Assembly: GCF_019711195.1 (NCBI RefSeq)
Contig: NZ_CP081299.1
Location: 3,410,001 to 3,474,000, forward strand
Reading direction: 5' to 3'
DNA length: 64,000 nucleotides
Origin: Dyadobacter sp. NIV53
GTDB taxonomy: Bacteria; Bacteroidota; Bacteroidia; Cytophagales; Spirosomataceae
How positions within the stretch are numbered: the first letter of the stretch is position 1; each line of letters starts with the position of its first letter. The translations under genes and the position numbers were made by a program. Of the stretch, positions 26,840 through 35,316 are shown piece after piece. Under the pieces are notes generated by a model. That model made no database searches and was not told the DNA's origin. It was given only the letters and a program-made list of their open reading frames with translations.

Positions 26840-28555
26840 TCATTGCTGATCAGCCTGACAAGATAGATACCCAGAAGGTGCAGCATTTACAGGAATATTA
26901 AGAGAACCACTCTTCCCTGAAATATCTTGCTTGCTAAGCAAAATACCGTTTGTACCGATCACTTCAAGAGATTGATAATTACCTTCGATAATCAAATTTA
27001 TTGATCCTGAATTAACGAGAGAAGGTTTTACGAAAATTCCTGAAACAGCTTCTTCATTATTTACAACTATAATTCTGGAATAATCAAAACTTCCGTCAGC
27101 ATCAGTCATTTTTAAACGGTAATAAACATTATCTAAAAAACTGCCTGTGTGTGTAAACTGGTATTTGGAACCGTTTGTAAAATTGTGAGCAGGCACAATT
27201 CCTGCACTGATAAAATTATTCATAGTTGTACTGTATTCCACTTCAAACTCCCTGAAATTTTCTTCGGAAGACGTTTCCCAGAAAAGTTTGGTGCCTTCAG
27301 TTGTTTTTATGCCATCAAAACTCACCAGTTTTACAGGCAACGGCCCGCTTGACTGTATGTGATAAACTGAATTGGCTGTAAGCGAAACGGCATACAATTC
27401 TCCATCTTCATTCTCACCAATGTCCGAAATATTAGCAACAGAGCCCGGAAGCGTTCCTGACTGGACAGTTGTAATCCATTCTGTGTTTGTATTATTCCGT
27501 TTGATCAGATGCATGTTGCCGGTATAAAAATCAGCTCCGACGTAATAACCCATCATATCAATATATCTTGAACCCCGGTATACTACGCCTCCAATTACAG
27601 ACTGTCCATCATAATAATAAGCAGGACTGTAATTTGTTACCGTACCACAGCCAGCATTACCGGAATAAGTGGCAGGACCTTCAAAACAATTCCAGCCATA
27701 ATTTACACCGCCACTTGCACTTGCTGCCCTGAAATCTATTTCTTCCCAGTTATTTTGCCCTACGTCCCCTATCCACATGTCACCCGTTTGCTTATCAAAA
27801 CTCCAACGGAATGGATTACGCAGGCCGTAGTCAAATATCTCATTGGCAAAAGGGTTTTGTGCAGGAATAGAATAATTACGCCCGGATGATGGATTGTTTA
27901 CATCAAGGCGCAGCATTTTACCCAATAAATAGGTCAGGTCTCCTGTGGTTGCCGGACCCGTTTTTTGTGCATTCCTGTTGGGGTCTCCCGCACCGCCGCC
28001 ATCCCCAACTGATAAATATAAAAGCCCGTCATTACCAAAATGCATTTCTCCTCCATTATGGTTTCCCTGGGATGAATGCGGTATTGTAAGAATTACTTGT
28101 GTACCCGAAACCGTTGCAACGTTACCTGAGGGATTAGCGACGGTGTATTTTTCCAAAACAAGGTTGCCAAAAGGGGTTGCCAGGTTTGTGTAATAAACAA
28201 ACAGAACACCTGCGTTTGGGTCACCCGCTTTTCCATAATCAGGATGAAAAGCTACACTTAATAATCCGCCTTCACTTAACGTCCCGACCTTTGTGTGTAA
28301 ATCCAGAAATGTTCCGAGAAGATTATAGCTGGCTCCACCAAAAACTTTTATGGTTCCCGCTCTTTCTACTACAAAAATCCGCTTAGAACCATCACCGGCA
28401 TGCAATACCTGCATAGGAGATGTCAGGTTTTGCGTGATAACGGGTTGTAATGTGAGTGTCGGCTGAGAATAAACCGGATTAACGAATATTACATAACTTA
28501 TGAACACCACCAACCACCGGAAGATGTGAGCATTATTTTGGATAATATTTCCCAT
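26840..28555 (-). CDS. secreted PQQ-type glucose/sorbosone dehydrogenase, C-terminus out of frame
   Basis: 571 residues. Signal peptide (LVVFISYVIFVNPVYSQ), then a six-bladed beta-propeller of the GSDH/soluble glucose dehydrogenase family (SEGGLLSVAFHPDYG, NHNGGEMHFGNDGLLY, GLRNPFRWSFD). The C-terminal region is a type IX sorting domain that ends abruptly in SGYLSCQADQQ. In the next frame the sequence reads GIYLVRLISNEKVKQQKVL to a TAA at 26803-26805, the expected end. One extra G in CCC at 26870-26872 explains this. The enzyme would oxidise a sugar or similar substrate at the cell surface with PQQ or another cofactor. If the lesion is real, surface anchoring would be lost. Confidence 0.88.
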   Translation of the reverse strand: MGNIIQNNAHIFRWLVVFISYVIFVNPVYSQPTLTLQPVITQNLTSPMQVLHAGDGSKRIFVVERAGTIKVFGGASYNLLGTFLDLHTKVGTLSEGGLLSVAFHPDYGKAGDPNAGVLFVYYTNLATPFGNLVLEKYTVANPSGNVATVSGTQVILTIPHSSQGNHNGGEMHFGNDGLLYLSVGDGGGAGDPNRNAQKTGPATTGDLTYLLGKMLRLDVNNPSSGRNYSIPAQNPFANEIFDYGLRNPFRWSFDKQTGDMWIGDVGQNNWEEIDFRAASASGGVNYGWNCFEGPATYSGNAGCGTVTNYSPAYYYDGQSVIGGVVYRGSRYIDMMGYYVGADFYTGNMHLIKRNNTNTEWITTVQSGTLPGSVANISDIGENEDGELYAVSLTANSVYHIQSSGPLPVKLVSFDGIKTTEGTKLFWETSSEENFREFEVEYSTTMNNFISAGIVPAHNFTNGSKYQFTHTGSFLDNVYYRLKMTDADGSFDYSRIIVVNNEEAVSGIFVKPSLVNSGSINLIIEGNYQSLEVIGTNGILLSKQDISGKSGSLNIPVNAAPSGYLSCQADQQ

Positions 28556-28710
28556 AATTTCAAGTATTGAAGTTTTCCTAAGAATAAAGTAATACTACAA
28601 TAGGCTTGCCAAACATTACGGGATTTAGATATCCTTAGAAAAAATACCGGTTTTTTCTAAACACGATAAAAAATGATAACCCCGATCACTTCTTCAAAAT
28701 GCTTTAAAAC

Positions 28711-28746
28711 AAAAAAAGCCTTTAAACCGGTTGATTTAAAGGCCTT
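28711..28746 (-). terminator. intrinsic terminator downstream of purM
   Basis: Read on the minus strand: GCCTTTAAA, loop TCAACCGG, TTTAAAGGC, then seven T. A 9-bp perfect stem with a U-tract. It lies 17 bp beyond the stop codon of the frame-restored purM. Confidence 0.9.
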
Positions 28747-28800
28747 TATAACAAGAAAATTTTTATGAGTATAAAAACTCACCAAACTCCGATTTGATGG

Positions 28801-29934
28801 TCAGCTTTTTTCATCTGATGCTTCTACCCTGCCAATGATTTGTGCTTCTATTCCAAATGATTTCGATATTTCTATCACACGTTCAGCATGTGTTTCCGAA
28901 AGGTAAATTTCCAGCCGGTGCCCCATATTGAAAACTTTATACATTTCCTGCCAGCTCGTTCCACTTTCGTTCTGGATCAGCGTAAACAAGGGTGGTACCG
29001 GAAGCAGATTGTCTTTAATTATGTGGAGATTATCTACAAAATGTAAAATTTTGGTTTGCGCACCACCGCTGCAATGTACCATTCCATGTATGTCCTCACG
29101 AAGTTCGTCCAGTAAAGCCTTTGCAACGGGCGCATATGTGCGTGTTGGTGAAAGAATAAGCTGTCCGACATTCAGAGGCGTACCTTCTACCAGGTCAGTC
29201 AGTTTTTTTGTGCCGCAGTAAATCAAATCTTCATTGATTTCCGGATCAAAACTTTCAGCATATTTGGCTGCCAGATATTTCCCCAATACATCATGACGTG
29301 CGGAAGTCAGTCCGTTGCTGCCCATTCCGCCGTTATAGGAAGTTTCATAAGTAGCTTGTCCGGAAGAAGCCAGGCCTACAATTACATCCCCGGCTTTAAT
29401 ATTGGCATTGTCCACAACCTGCGCTCTCTTCATACGTGCCACGACAGTACTGTTCACTGTTACTGTCCTGACCAGGTCACCCACGTCGGCAGTTTCGCCA
29501 CCTGTACTGTAAATTTCCACACCATAACTGCGCAGCATTTCCAGGACTTCCTCAGCACCATTGATAATTTCAGCGATCACTTCACCGGGGATCCTGTTTT
29601 TATTCCTGTCAATTGTAGACGAATACAACATAGGACCCGTTGCCCCAACGCAAAGCAGATCGTCCGTATTCATAACAATGGCGTCCTGGGCTATTCCTTT
29701 CCAAACTGAAATATCGCCCGTTTCCTTCCAGTATAAATAAGCCAGCGAGGTTTTGGTTCCGGCACCATCGGCATGCATAATCGTGCAGTAATCGGGATCT
29801 CCCGCCAGTGTATCCGGAACAATTTTGCAGAAAGCTTTTGGAAATAATCCTTTGTCAATATTTTCAATTGCCTTGTGCACATCTTCCTTCGATGCAGATA
29901 CGCCGCGCTGCAGATAACGGTCGGTGGTGTTCAT
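28801..29934 (-). CDS. purM: phosphoribosylformylglycinamidine cyclo-ligase (AIR synthase), Bacteroidota type
   Basis: Catalyses the ATP-dependent ring closure of FGAM to AIR in purine synthesis. The 377 residues match the AIRS/PurM-like fold: IMHADGAGTKTSLA (ATP/phosphate), DDLLCVGATGPML, STGGETADVGDLV and MVHCSGGAQTK. The frame ends VEASDEKS just after a run of six T on the plus strand (28806-28811). One more base would give DEKKLTIKSEFGEFLY and a stop at 28763-28765, a total of 390 residues, the normal family end. A missing base in such an essential gene is probably a sequencing error. A TACTTTTG promoter box is 42 bp upstream and a terminator follows. Confidence 0.9.
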   Translation of the reverse strand: MNTTDRYLQRGVSASKEDVHKAIENIDKGLFPKAFCKIVPDTLAGDPDYCTIMHADGAGTKTSLAYLYWKETGDISVWKGIAQDAIVMNTDDLLCVGATGPMLYSSTIDRNKNRIPGEVIAEIINGAEEVLEMLRSYGVEIYSTGGETADVGDLVRTVTVNSTVVARMKRAQVVDNANIKAGDVIVGLASSGQATYETSYNGGMGSNGLTSARHDVLGKYLAAKYAESFDPEINEDLIYCGTKKLTDLVEGTPLNVGQLILSPTRTYAPVAKALLDELREDIHGMVHCSGGAQTKILHFVDNLHIIKDNLLPVPPLFTLIQNESGTSWQEMYKVFNMGHRLEIYLSETHAERVIEISKSFGIEAQIIGRVEASDEKS

Positions 29935-29975
29935 TCGGGAGTATTATTAAAATTCAGTAATCCATTTTGAAGGCA

Positions 29976-29983
29976 CAAAAGTA
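29976..29983 (-). promoter_or_regulatory. Bacteroidota -7 promoter box TACTTTTG (minus strand) for purM
   Basis: Plus-strand CAAAAGTA is TACTTTTG on the minus strand, an exact TAnnTTTG match, 42 bp upstream of the purM ATG at 29934. Confidence 0.5.
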
Positions 29984-30226
29984 AGGAAAAAGTAGGGCGT
30001 AAGGAAGCTAATATAAACTACGTACACCTTATTAAAGAATAAGTTTCATGTAAAGCAGTTTACGTACTAAATATCAGCGCCTTGACAAAAAGCATGAAAA
30101 ATGAATTAAAAGTAAAATAAAATTAATCAAAAATGCTTCTTAGCTTTACAAATAACAGGCGATTTAAACAATTGCAAAACAATCTCCTGTCAGCAGTTTT
30201 TATATTCCGGACCAACCCGATTACTT

Positions 30227-30733
30227 ATGCATTTATTGACCAGACGTTCTATTCTGTTTATCACATTTGTATTAACAATTTCAGTTATAAACCCTACGAA
30301 CGCCCAGTCTAAAAATGCTACAAAATCATCTGCTGATACACTCAATCACATAGAATCACTGGTTTCATTCGCTACCAAACATTTACACATTCCATACCGC
30401 TCCGGCGGAACTTCAAAAAGGGGGTTTGATTGCTCCGGTTTTGTAAGATATTGTTTTGATAAATGGAATGTTACTTTACCTCATTCGAGTGCTGCACAGG
30501 CTGAAAAGGGAACCACAGTTTCGCTGGACAAAGCAAAACCCGGTGACCTGATTTTCTTCAAAGGAAATAGTGTAAAAACCGCAACCGTTGGCCATGTCGG
30601 GATTATTACGGAAGTAACACCATCTTACGTCCGGTTTATACATTCGGCCTGGAAAGGCGGGATCCGGTATGATATGCTCAATGCGGATTATTACAAAAAA
30701 CGCTTTGTTGCGGTTAAGAGGTTAATTGACTAA
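30227..30733 (+). CDS. secreted NlpC/P60 peptidoglycan endopeptidase
   Basis: 168 residues. Signal peptide (SILFITFVLTISVINPTNAQ) then one NlpC/P60 domain with catalytic Cys in GFDCSGFVRYCF, His in GHVGIIT, and the third polar residue in RFIHSAWKGG. Such enzymes cleave the D-gamma-Glu to diamino-acid bond in murein stem peptides and act in the periplasm or outer-membrane space. There are no extra SH3 or LysM domains, so it is a minimal form. It is a single-gene unit with its own terminator. Known from family; specific substrate inferred. Confidence 0.9.
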   Translation: MHLLTRRSILFITFVLTISVINPTNAQSKNATKSSADTLNHIESLVSFATKHLHIPYRSGGTSKRGFDCSGFVRYCFDKWNVTLPHSSAAQAEKGTTVSLDKAKPGDLIFFKGNSVKTATVGHVGIITEVTPSYVRFIHSAWKGGIRYDMLNADYYKKRFVAVKRLID

Positions 30734-30740
30734 TAATGTA

Positions 30741-30780
30741 TAAACGCAGAAGAGGGGCCGCTCTCTGAACTCTGCGTTTA
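30741..30780 (+). terminator. intrinsic terminator after the NlpC/P60 gene
   Basis: TAAACGCAGA and TCTGCGTTTA pair perfectly over 10 bp; an inner AGAGG/CTCTC stem extends the hairpin. It lies 8 bp after the stop codon. The T-run is short (TTTAAATATT). Confidence 0.75.
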
Positions 30781-30811
30781 AATATTCCACTGATAATTCC
30801 GAAATCCTGAT

Positions 30812-30819
30812 TAGTTTTG
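30812..30819 (+). promoter_or_regulatory. Bacteroidota -7 promoter box TAGTTTTG upstream of argH
   Basis: Exact TAnnTTTG match, 80 bp before the ATG at 30899. Its place means the signal-peptide-like N-terminal part of argH lies within the transcript. Confidence 0.45.
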
Positions 30820-30898
30820 CTCATCAAAAATAATTAGCTTGTTAGAGCAATCTATTTTGCAGATTGAGTGAAAAAATTTCAATACAAATCTCTCCCTG

Positions 30899-32368
30899 AT
30901 GCAAAATTCTCTACGATTTCTACTACTATCAAGCTCCTTGTTACTGATTACAGTTTGCCATTGTACTTATGCGCAAAAACAAACTGACCAAAATAATCCG
31001 GTTAAATCATCCCCAAATTCTCCAAAAATTTTGAAACTCTGGCAAAAAGAAAATACGGTTACTTCCGAAAAAATTGAACGCTTTACAGTAGGAAGAGACC
31101 GGGAAATGGACCTGCATCTGGCAGAATATGATGTATTGGGAAACCTGGCACATGCTACGATGCTGGAAACCATTGGATTACTCACCAAAGACGAACTGGT
31201 TGCATTACGTGCTGAATTAAAAGTTATTTACGCCCAGGTTGAAAAAAATGAATTTGTTATAGAGGATGGTGTGGAAGATGTCCATTCCCAGGTTGAACTT
31301 ATGCTGACACGCAAGCTGGGCGATACCGGCAAAAAAATCCATAGCGGCCGTTCCCGTAATGACCAGGTGCTTGTCGACATGAAGTTGTATACCCGTGCAC
31401 GTTTGTTCCAGGTGGTGCAGGCAACAGAAAAACTTTTTGATGTACTGATCAAACAGTCGGAAGCACATAAAAATGACCTGCTGCCAGGTTATACCCATTT
31501 GCAAATCGCCATGCCATCTTCATTCGGATTGTGGTTTGGGGCTTATGCAGAAGGTCTGATTGATGATATTATCCAGCTAAATGCTGCTTACAGGCTTGCC
31601 AACCATAATCCGCTGGGTTCCGGTGCAGGATATGGTTCATCTTTCCCTTTAAACAGAAAAATGACCACTGACCTGCTGGGTTTTGAAGGCATGCATTACA
31701 ATGTAGTATATGCCCAGATGAGCAGGGGACGCACAGAACAGGCAGCTCTGACAGCCATTTCTTCACTGGCAGCGACGGTTTCACGTATGGCAATGGATGT
31801 TTGTTTATACAACAGCCAGAATTTCAGCTTTATCGTTTTACCGGACGATCTGACGACGGGAAGCAGCATTATGCCGCATAAGAAAAACCCGGATGTTGCT
31901 GAATTGCTTCGCGCCAAAACCAACCGGATGAAAGCTTTACCGATGGAAGTAACAATGGTGCTGAGCAATCTTCCGTCGGGTTATCACCGTGATATGCAGC
32001 TTTTGAAAGAAATATTGATGCCTGCATTTGATGAAATACTGGATTGCCTGGATATTGCAACATTCATGCTTGAAAATATCAAGGTAAAACAAAATTTACT
32101 GGCTGATCCGAAATATGACCTCCTTTTCAGCGTAGAACGTGTCAACGAGCTTGTGATCAATGGAGTGCCTTTCCGCGATGCATACCGGCAGGTAGGGGCC
32201 GAAATTGGTGACGGAACTTACAAGGCACCGCGTGAACTGAAACATACGCATGAAGGAAGCATCGGAAATCTGCAAAATAAAGAAATACAGGACCGGATGA
32301 AAAAGGAATTGAGCGCTTTTGAGTATGAGAAAGTGGAGAAAGCTTTGGAAAGTTTACTAAAAAAGTAA
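30899..32368 (+). CDS. argH: argininosuccinate lyase with signal-peptide-like N-terminal extension
   Basis: Splits argininosuccinate into arginine and fumarate, the last step of arginine synthesis. The lyase core from about residue 46 is complete: TVGRDREMD, GRSRNDQV, TEQAA and the superfamily signature GSSIMPHKKNP (about 320-331). The first 44 residues are unusual: LRFLLLSSSLLLITVCHCTYAQ has the shape of a signal peptide, followed by a polar linker. The usual cytoplasmic enzyme would start at KLWQKEN, and a TTG codon sits exactly there (31031-31033). So either the ATG at 30899 is wrong and TTG is used, or two isoforms or an exported lyase exist. The family is certain; the start is not. Confidence 0.9.
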   Translation: MQNSLRFLLLSSSLLLITVCHCTYAQKQTDQNNPVKSSPNSPKILKLWQKENTVTSEKIERFTVGRDREMDLHLAEYDVLGNLAHATMLETIGLLTKDELVALRAELKVIYAQVEKNEFVIEDGVEDVHSQVELMLTRKLGDTGKKIHSGRSRNDQVLVDMKLYTRARLFQVVQATEKLFDVLIKQSEAHKNDLLPGYTHLQIAMPSSFGLWFGAYAEGLIDDIIQLNAAYRLANHNPLGSGAGYGSSFPLNRKMTTDLLGFEGMHYNVVYAQMSRGRTEQAALTAISSLAATVSRMAMDVCLYNSQNFSFIVLPDDLTTGSSIMPHKKNPDVAELLRAKTNRMKALPMEVTMVLSNLPSGYHRDMQLLKEILMPAFDEILDCLDIATFMLENIKVKQNLLADPKYDLLFSVERVNELVINGVPFRDAYRQVGAEIGDGTYKAPRELKHTHEGSIGNLQNKEIQDRMKKELSAFEYEKVEKALESLLKK

Positions 32369-32453
32369 ATCAGGTTAAATGAAATAATTGTTAGAAGATA
32401 TTAAAATCACACTCGCGTTAATCCCTTTGTTCTTCCTGCTATTATCTCATTGC

Positions 32454-32496
32454 ACATTTATCCGCCTGTTTCTGCCAAACAATGGCGGATAAATGT
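32454..32496 (+). terminator. intrinsic terminator downstream of argH
   Basis: ACATTTATCCGCC and GGCGGATAAATGT form a perfect 13-bp stem; the 17-nt loop contains a further TGTTT/AAACA stem. ATTCTTTATTT follows. It separates argH from the convergent small gene at 32511. Confidence 0.85.
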
Positions 32497-32510
32497 ATTC
32501 TTTATTTAAA

Positions 32511-32711
32511 TTAAAAGACCTTCTTTGTTCTTAGTAAATCAATCAGAATAATTGCTGATAATGTCACACCAATACCCAGCATCAACTTTCCGCCCTCCCA
32601 ATTTTGCATAATGAAAAGTCCCCCAATAACAAGCAGAGTAAGCGTGACACAGAAAAGAACAACTCTTATTAAAGCCAGGTAAATTTTCATAAGTAAAAAG
32701 TTATATTTCAA
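32511..32711 (-). CDS. putative small membrane protein with two helices
   Basis: 66 residues from the ATG at 32711, or 59 from a second ATG seven codons later (MKIYLALIRVV). Two hydrophobic helices (IRVVLFCVTLTLLVIGGLFI and LMLGIGVTLSAIILIDLL) are separated by QNWEGGK, and the protein ends in a basic tail. This pattern is typical of small Bacteroidota inner-membrane proteins of unknown function. No family is recognised and it has no operon partner. The hydrophobic pattern on the correct strand makes it more likely real than chance. Confidence 0.5.
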   Translation of the reverse strand: MKYNFLLMKIYLALIRVVLFCVTLTLLVIGGLFIMQNWEGGKLMLGIGVTLSAIILIDLLRTKKVF

Positions 32712-32877
32712 GAACTTAAAGGAAAATTACCGCTTAATTTACTTCTATTAATAATATCTTTATCAACTTCCCATTACGGCTTATAAATTAATAAAAGCGT
32801 TATCATTTCATTTTGGAATTCATGCTCCTAACCGAAATATTTGTATTGCATCGTACTTTACAGTAATATCCTTTATT

Positions 32878-32885
32878 TAGATTTG
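32878..32885 (+). promoter_or_regulatory. Bacteroidota -7 promoter box TAGATTTG upstream of the redoxin gene
   Basis: Exact TAnnTTTG match, 67 bp before the preferred ATG at 32952. No good -33 element at the usual spacing. Confidence 0.4.
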
Positions 32886-32951
32886 CTTAAAGAATATAAT
32901 TAGCCTGTACTGACGACTGTTTCTAAAAGGTTGTCCTATTTAAAATCATTT

Positions 32952-33494
32952 ATGAAAGCACAATGTAACCAGGTATTCACATTACTGTATCTGATATTTT
33001 TCCTGAATCTTTTGTCTATAAAAGTAACAGGGCAGACCGCAAAACCACAGCAAAAAACTTTAAAAGTAATCCTGTTTATTGACACCGAATGCCCGATATC
33101 ACAGTCGTATATGCCGGAACTCAAAAAACTGGCTGAACAATATCAATCCAGAAATGTTCAGTTTGAGTCCGTTTTTCCTGTTTATACCGCAACTGACAAG
33201 GAGATAAAAAGCTTCCTTAAAAAATATGGCGTTTTATTTCCTGGTTCGCCTGATAAAGATCATAAGACAGCAAGCCGGTACCATGCCAAGGTAATGCCGG
33301 AAGTAGTGCTGCTTGATGGAAACGGAATGATTGTATACCAGGGAGCAATTGATAACTGGTACACAGGTTTAGGCAAGAACCGTCCAAAACCTACGGAGTT
33401 CTATCTCCATGATGCCATTGAAGCAACATTGAACGGAAACCCGGTAATGACCAGACGGACAGAGGCTGTGGGATGTTTGATTAATCTGGATTGA
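32952..33494 (+). CDS. secreted thioredoxin-like redoxin protein
   Basis: 180 residues from the ATG at 32952; the frame opens at a TTG at 32931. Signal peptide (FTLLYLIFFLNLLSIKVTGQ), then an AhpC/TSA-Redoxin fold with a single cysteine motif DTECPISQSY instead of CxxC, a cis-Pro region (HAKVMPEVVLLD) and the ending TEAVGCLINLD. The family, as I recall it, often has this module joined directly to a c-heme (CxxCH) plus copper monooxygenase-like module, with the GC.I ending as the joint. That second module is the separate gene at 45311-46639 in this window. It probably acts in the periplasm as a redox partner. It converges on SusD across the IS1182 element. Confidence 0.82.
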   Translation: MKAQCNQVFTLLYLIFFLNLLSIKVTGQTAKPQQKTLKVILFIDTECPISQSYMPELKKLAEQYQSRNVQFESVFPVYTATDKEIKSFLKKYGVLFPGSPDKDHKTASRYHAKVMPEVVLLDGNGMIVYQGAIDNWYTGLGKNRPKPTEFYLHDAIEATLNGNPVMTRRTEAVGCLINLD

Positions 33495-33585
33495 GAATAA
33501 AATTATTGGGAATATAAAGAAGCAAAAAAGAGGCAAGCCAACCGGGAGGGCACTGAAAAAGCTTCTCAATTATAGGACTACCCAG

Positions 33586-33621
33586 AGCGGTCAGGTAAAT
33601 TTTATTTACTTGACCGCTTTT
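33586..33621. terminator. hairpin inside the left end of the IS1182 element
   Basis: AGCGGTCAGGTAAA and TTTACTTGACCGCT pair over 14 bp with one G-U around TTTTA, followed by TTTGTTGTTT on the plus strand. It lies between the left terminal repeat and the transposase stop and can stop transcription coming from the redoxin side. Confidence 0.65.
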
Positions 33622-33707
33622 GTTGTTTAAATGTGATCTGCAAATGGACTACCGTCCCAAAATGTTCGAATTTAGGTTTATCAGTGTTTGTCTTTAGTTT
33701 TGCGAGC

Positions 33708-35159
33708 CTAGTTGGTAAGTTTGATAATTCTTTTCAGATTTACTGCGAAGATGGCTAATGCTCCCTGCATCTGCATATTTTCAATTCCATAAGATGTTGC
33801 GCGGCCATAGCCATGGACATTCTTTAATTCACTGTTTTTTGCTTCGATCTTATACCGATGTTTTATTTTCTGCTTGTAATAGTCAGTTTCCTGAAAGGCT
33901 GTCTGTTGGAGGTGCGAGTCCGATTTTATGCTCACTGAATAGGATTTCGTTTTGGCCCCCCGCTTATAACAGTTCTCACTTAAGGGACAGATTTTACACT
34001 TCTCGACATCGAAATAGTAGGTATAGGTCTGATTTGTCCCCACATTCTTCCTTCCCTGACGTGCCTTTCGAATGGCCAGATGCCCGGCCGGGCATACGAA
34101 CATGTCCGCATCTTTGTTGTAATCGAAGCGGTCTTCATTCTTTCTGGATCCTTGGGTAATAGAAGGGTTCAGCTTGGCAACCACCTTGATATCCTGCTCA
34201 CTGGTTAGTTGAAGATTATCCTTTCCCGAATAGGCTGAATCGCCGATGATCGTGTCTACTTCAATGCCGTTGTCCTGGCTGATCTGCAAAAGTTCAGGAA
34301 GTTGTGGACCATCTCCCTTTTCTCCCGAGGTGACCACTGCGGCGGTAATAATACGTTCTTCTGTCATGGCAATATGGGTCTTGTAGCCAAAGAACTTGCT
34401 GTCAGACGATTTATGGCCCGTCCTGGCATCGCTGTCTTTGGAGAGCGTATAGTTCTCCAAAGTATCCTCCATTGTTTCCTTTAACAGGTTTAGTTTTTCC
34501 TTGATCGCAGGGATATAGATCAACGTCTGATCCGATTCTATACACTTCGCAAGCTCATTACAATAGGCAAGCTCCTTTTCGAGCTCGCCCGAATCATTCT
34601 TTTTAGGCATACGCTCTTTAATGTCAGCATCCACAGCATAAACGGCTTTGCGTAAAAGCTTTGAATGCTCCCTAAGCACCTTAAGGGCTGAATGTGGATT
34701 AGATCTGGAAAGCGAATGGGTAGCATCTACGATAATGGATCGAGAGCAAACAATACCCTTTTCAATCGCTATGGAGACTGTTTTGCCTATCAACAGCTTC
34801 AATAAGTCGGCATCTTTCAAACGCAATTTTCTAAACTTTGTCAAAGAGCTCGGATTGATGACTTCATCCTCGGGGGCCATGCCAAGGAAATACTTGAAGG
34901 ACATATCGTAGCGGGAACGTTCGACTACATCTACGTCTGAAATGGTGTAGATTGTCTTCAGCAACAGGAATTTGAACATCCGTACGGGGCTCTGTGCTGC
35001 ACGTCCGTTATCAGAACAATATTTACCTGCAAGCTCATCATAAATGAAGCTAAAGTCGATCAATTCATTAATCCTGCGAAGAAGATTGTCCTTGGGAATG
35101 ATCAGGTCATACAATCCGGCGAACGCAGTAAATTGAATTTTTTGTTGGTGAATTAACAT
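33708..35159 (-). CDS. IS1182-family transposase
   Basis: 483 residues. N-terminal DUF772-type domain (LYDLIIPKDNLLRRINELIDFSF, GRAAQSPVRMFKFLLL), then a DDE nuclease core: IIVDATHSLSR, IIGDSAYSGKDN and, near the end, KIEAKNSELKNVHGYGRA, which carry the expected acidic residues. A Cys-rich insert (CPAGHLAIRKA, CKICPLSENCYKRG) lies before the last motif, as is usual for the group. Length is typical and no damage is seen, so the enzyme is probably active. It is encoded on the minus strand, the same direction as SusC and SusD. Confidence 0.95.
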   Translation of the reverse strand: MLIHQQKIQFTAFAGLYDLIIPKDNLLRRINELIDFSFIYDELAGKYCSDNGRAAQSPVRMFKFLLLKTIYTISDVDVVERSRYDMSFKYFLGMAPEDEVINPSSLTKFRKLRLKDADLLKLLIGKTVSIAIEKGIVCSRSIIVDATHSLSRSNPHSALKVLREHSKLLRKAVYAVDADIKERMPKKNDSGELEKELAYCNELAKCIESDQTLIYIPAIKEKLNLLKETMEDTLENYTLSKDSDARTGHKSSDSKFFGYKTHIAMTEERIITAAVVTSGEKGDGPQLPELLQISQDNGIEVDTIIGDSAYSGKDNLQLTSEQDIKVVAKLNPSITQGSRKNEDRFDYNKDADMFVCPAGHLAIRKARQGRKNVGTNQTYTYYFDVEKCKICPLSENCYKRGAKTKSYSVSIKSDSHLQQTAFQETDYYKQKIKHRYKIEAKNSELKNVHGYGRATSYGIENMQMQGALAIFAVNLKRIIKLTN

Positions 35160-35316
35160 CTGAATCCCTTTCTAAATCCACCTTAAGATACCAAAAAAGG
35201 AGCAGAAAAACTTAATTTCCTACTCCTTTCTCTGACTCAGATACAAGAGGACTTTTTCAGTACCCTCCCAACCGGCCTGCCTCTTTTAATATTAACCAAA
35301 TCAAGTATCAATTAAA

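Larger units (their letters stand above)
33544..35269 (-). mobile_element. IS1182-family insertion sequence, 1726 bp, with AACC target duplication
   Basis: Terminal inverted repeats: left GGGAGGGCACTGAAAAAG; right, read inward, GGGAGGGTACTGAAAAAG (17 of 18 match). Both ends are flanked by AACC (33540-33543 and 35270-35273), a 4-bp target duplication. One transposase gene on the minus strand. Hairpins lie just inside both ends (33586-33621 and about 35198-35226) and may block transcription entering from outside. The intact ends, duplication and gene suggest a fairly recent insertion. Confidence 0.9.
33526..35287. terminator. bidirectional terminator hairpin split by an IS element
   Basis: The left arm at 33526-33539 (AAAAGAGGCAAGCC) and right arm at 35274-35287 (GGCCTGCCTCTTTT) are complementary at 13 of 14 positions, with one A-C mismatch. 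Between them lie only AACC, the IS1182 element and a second AACC. Before insertion the site would have been a 14-bp stem with an AACC loop and T/A runs on both sides, serving the convergent redoxin and SusD genes. Confidence 0.8.

Noticed and set aside
33544..35269. Longer terminal repeats of about 30 bp for the IS1182 element, including GAGGCA on both sides
   Set aside because: The outer GAGGCAAGCC/GGCCTGCCTC match belongs to the interrupted terminator, because the AACC duplication lies inside it.
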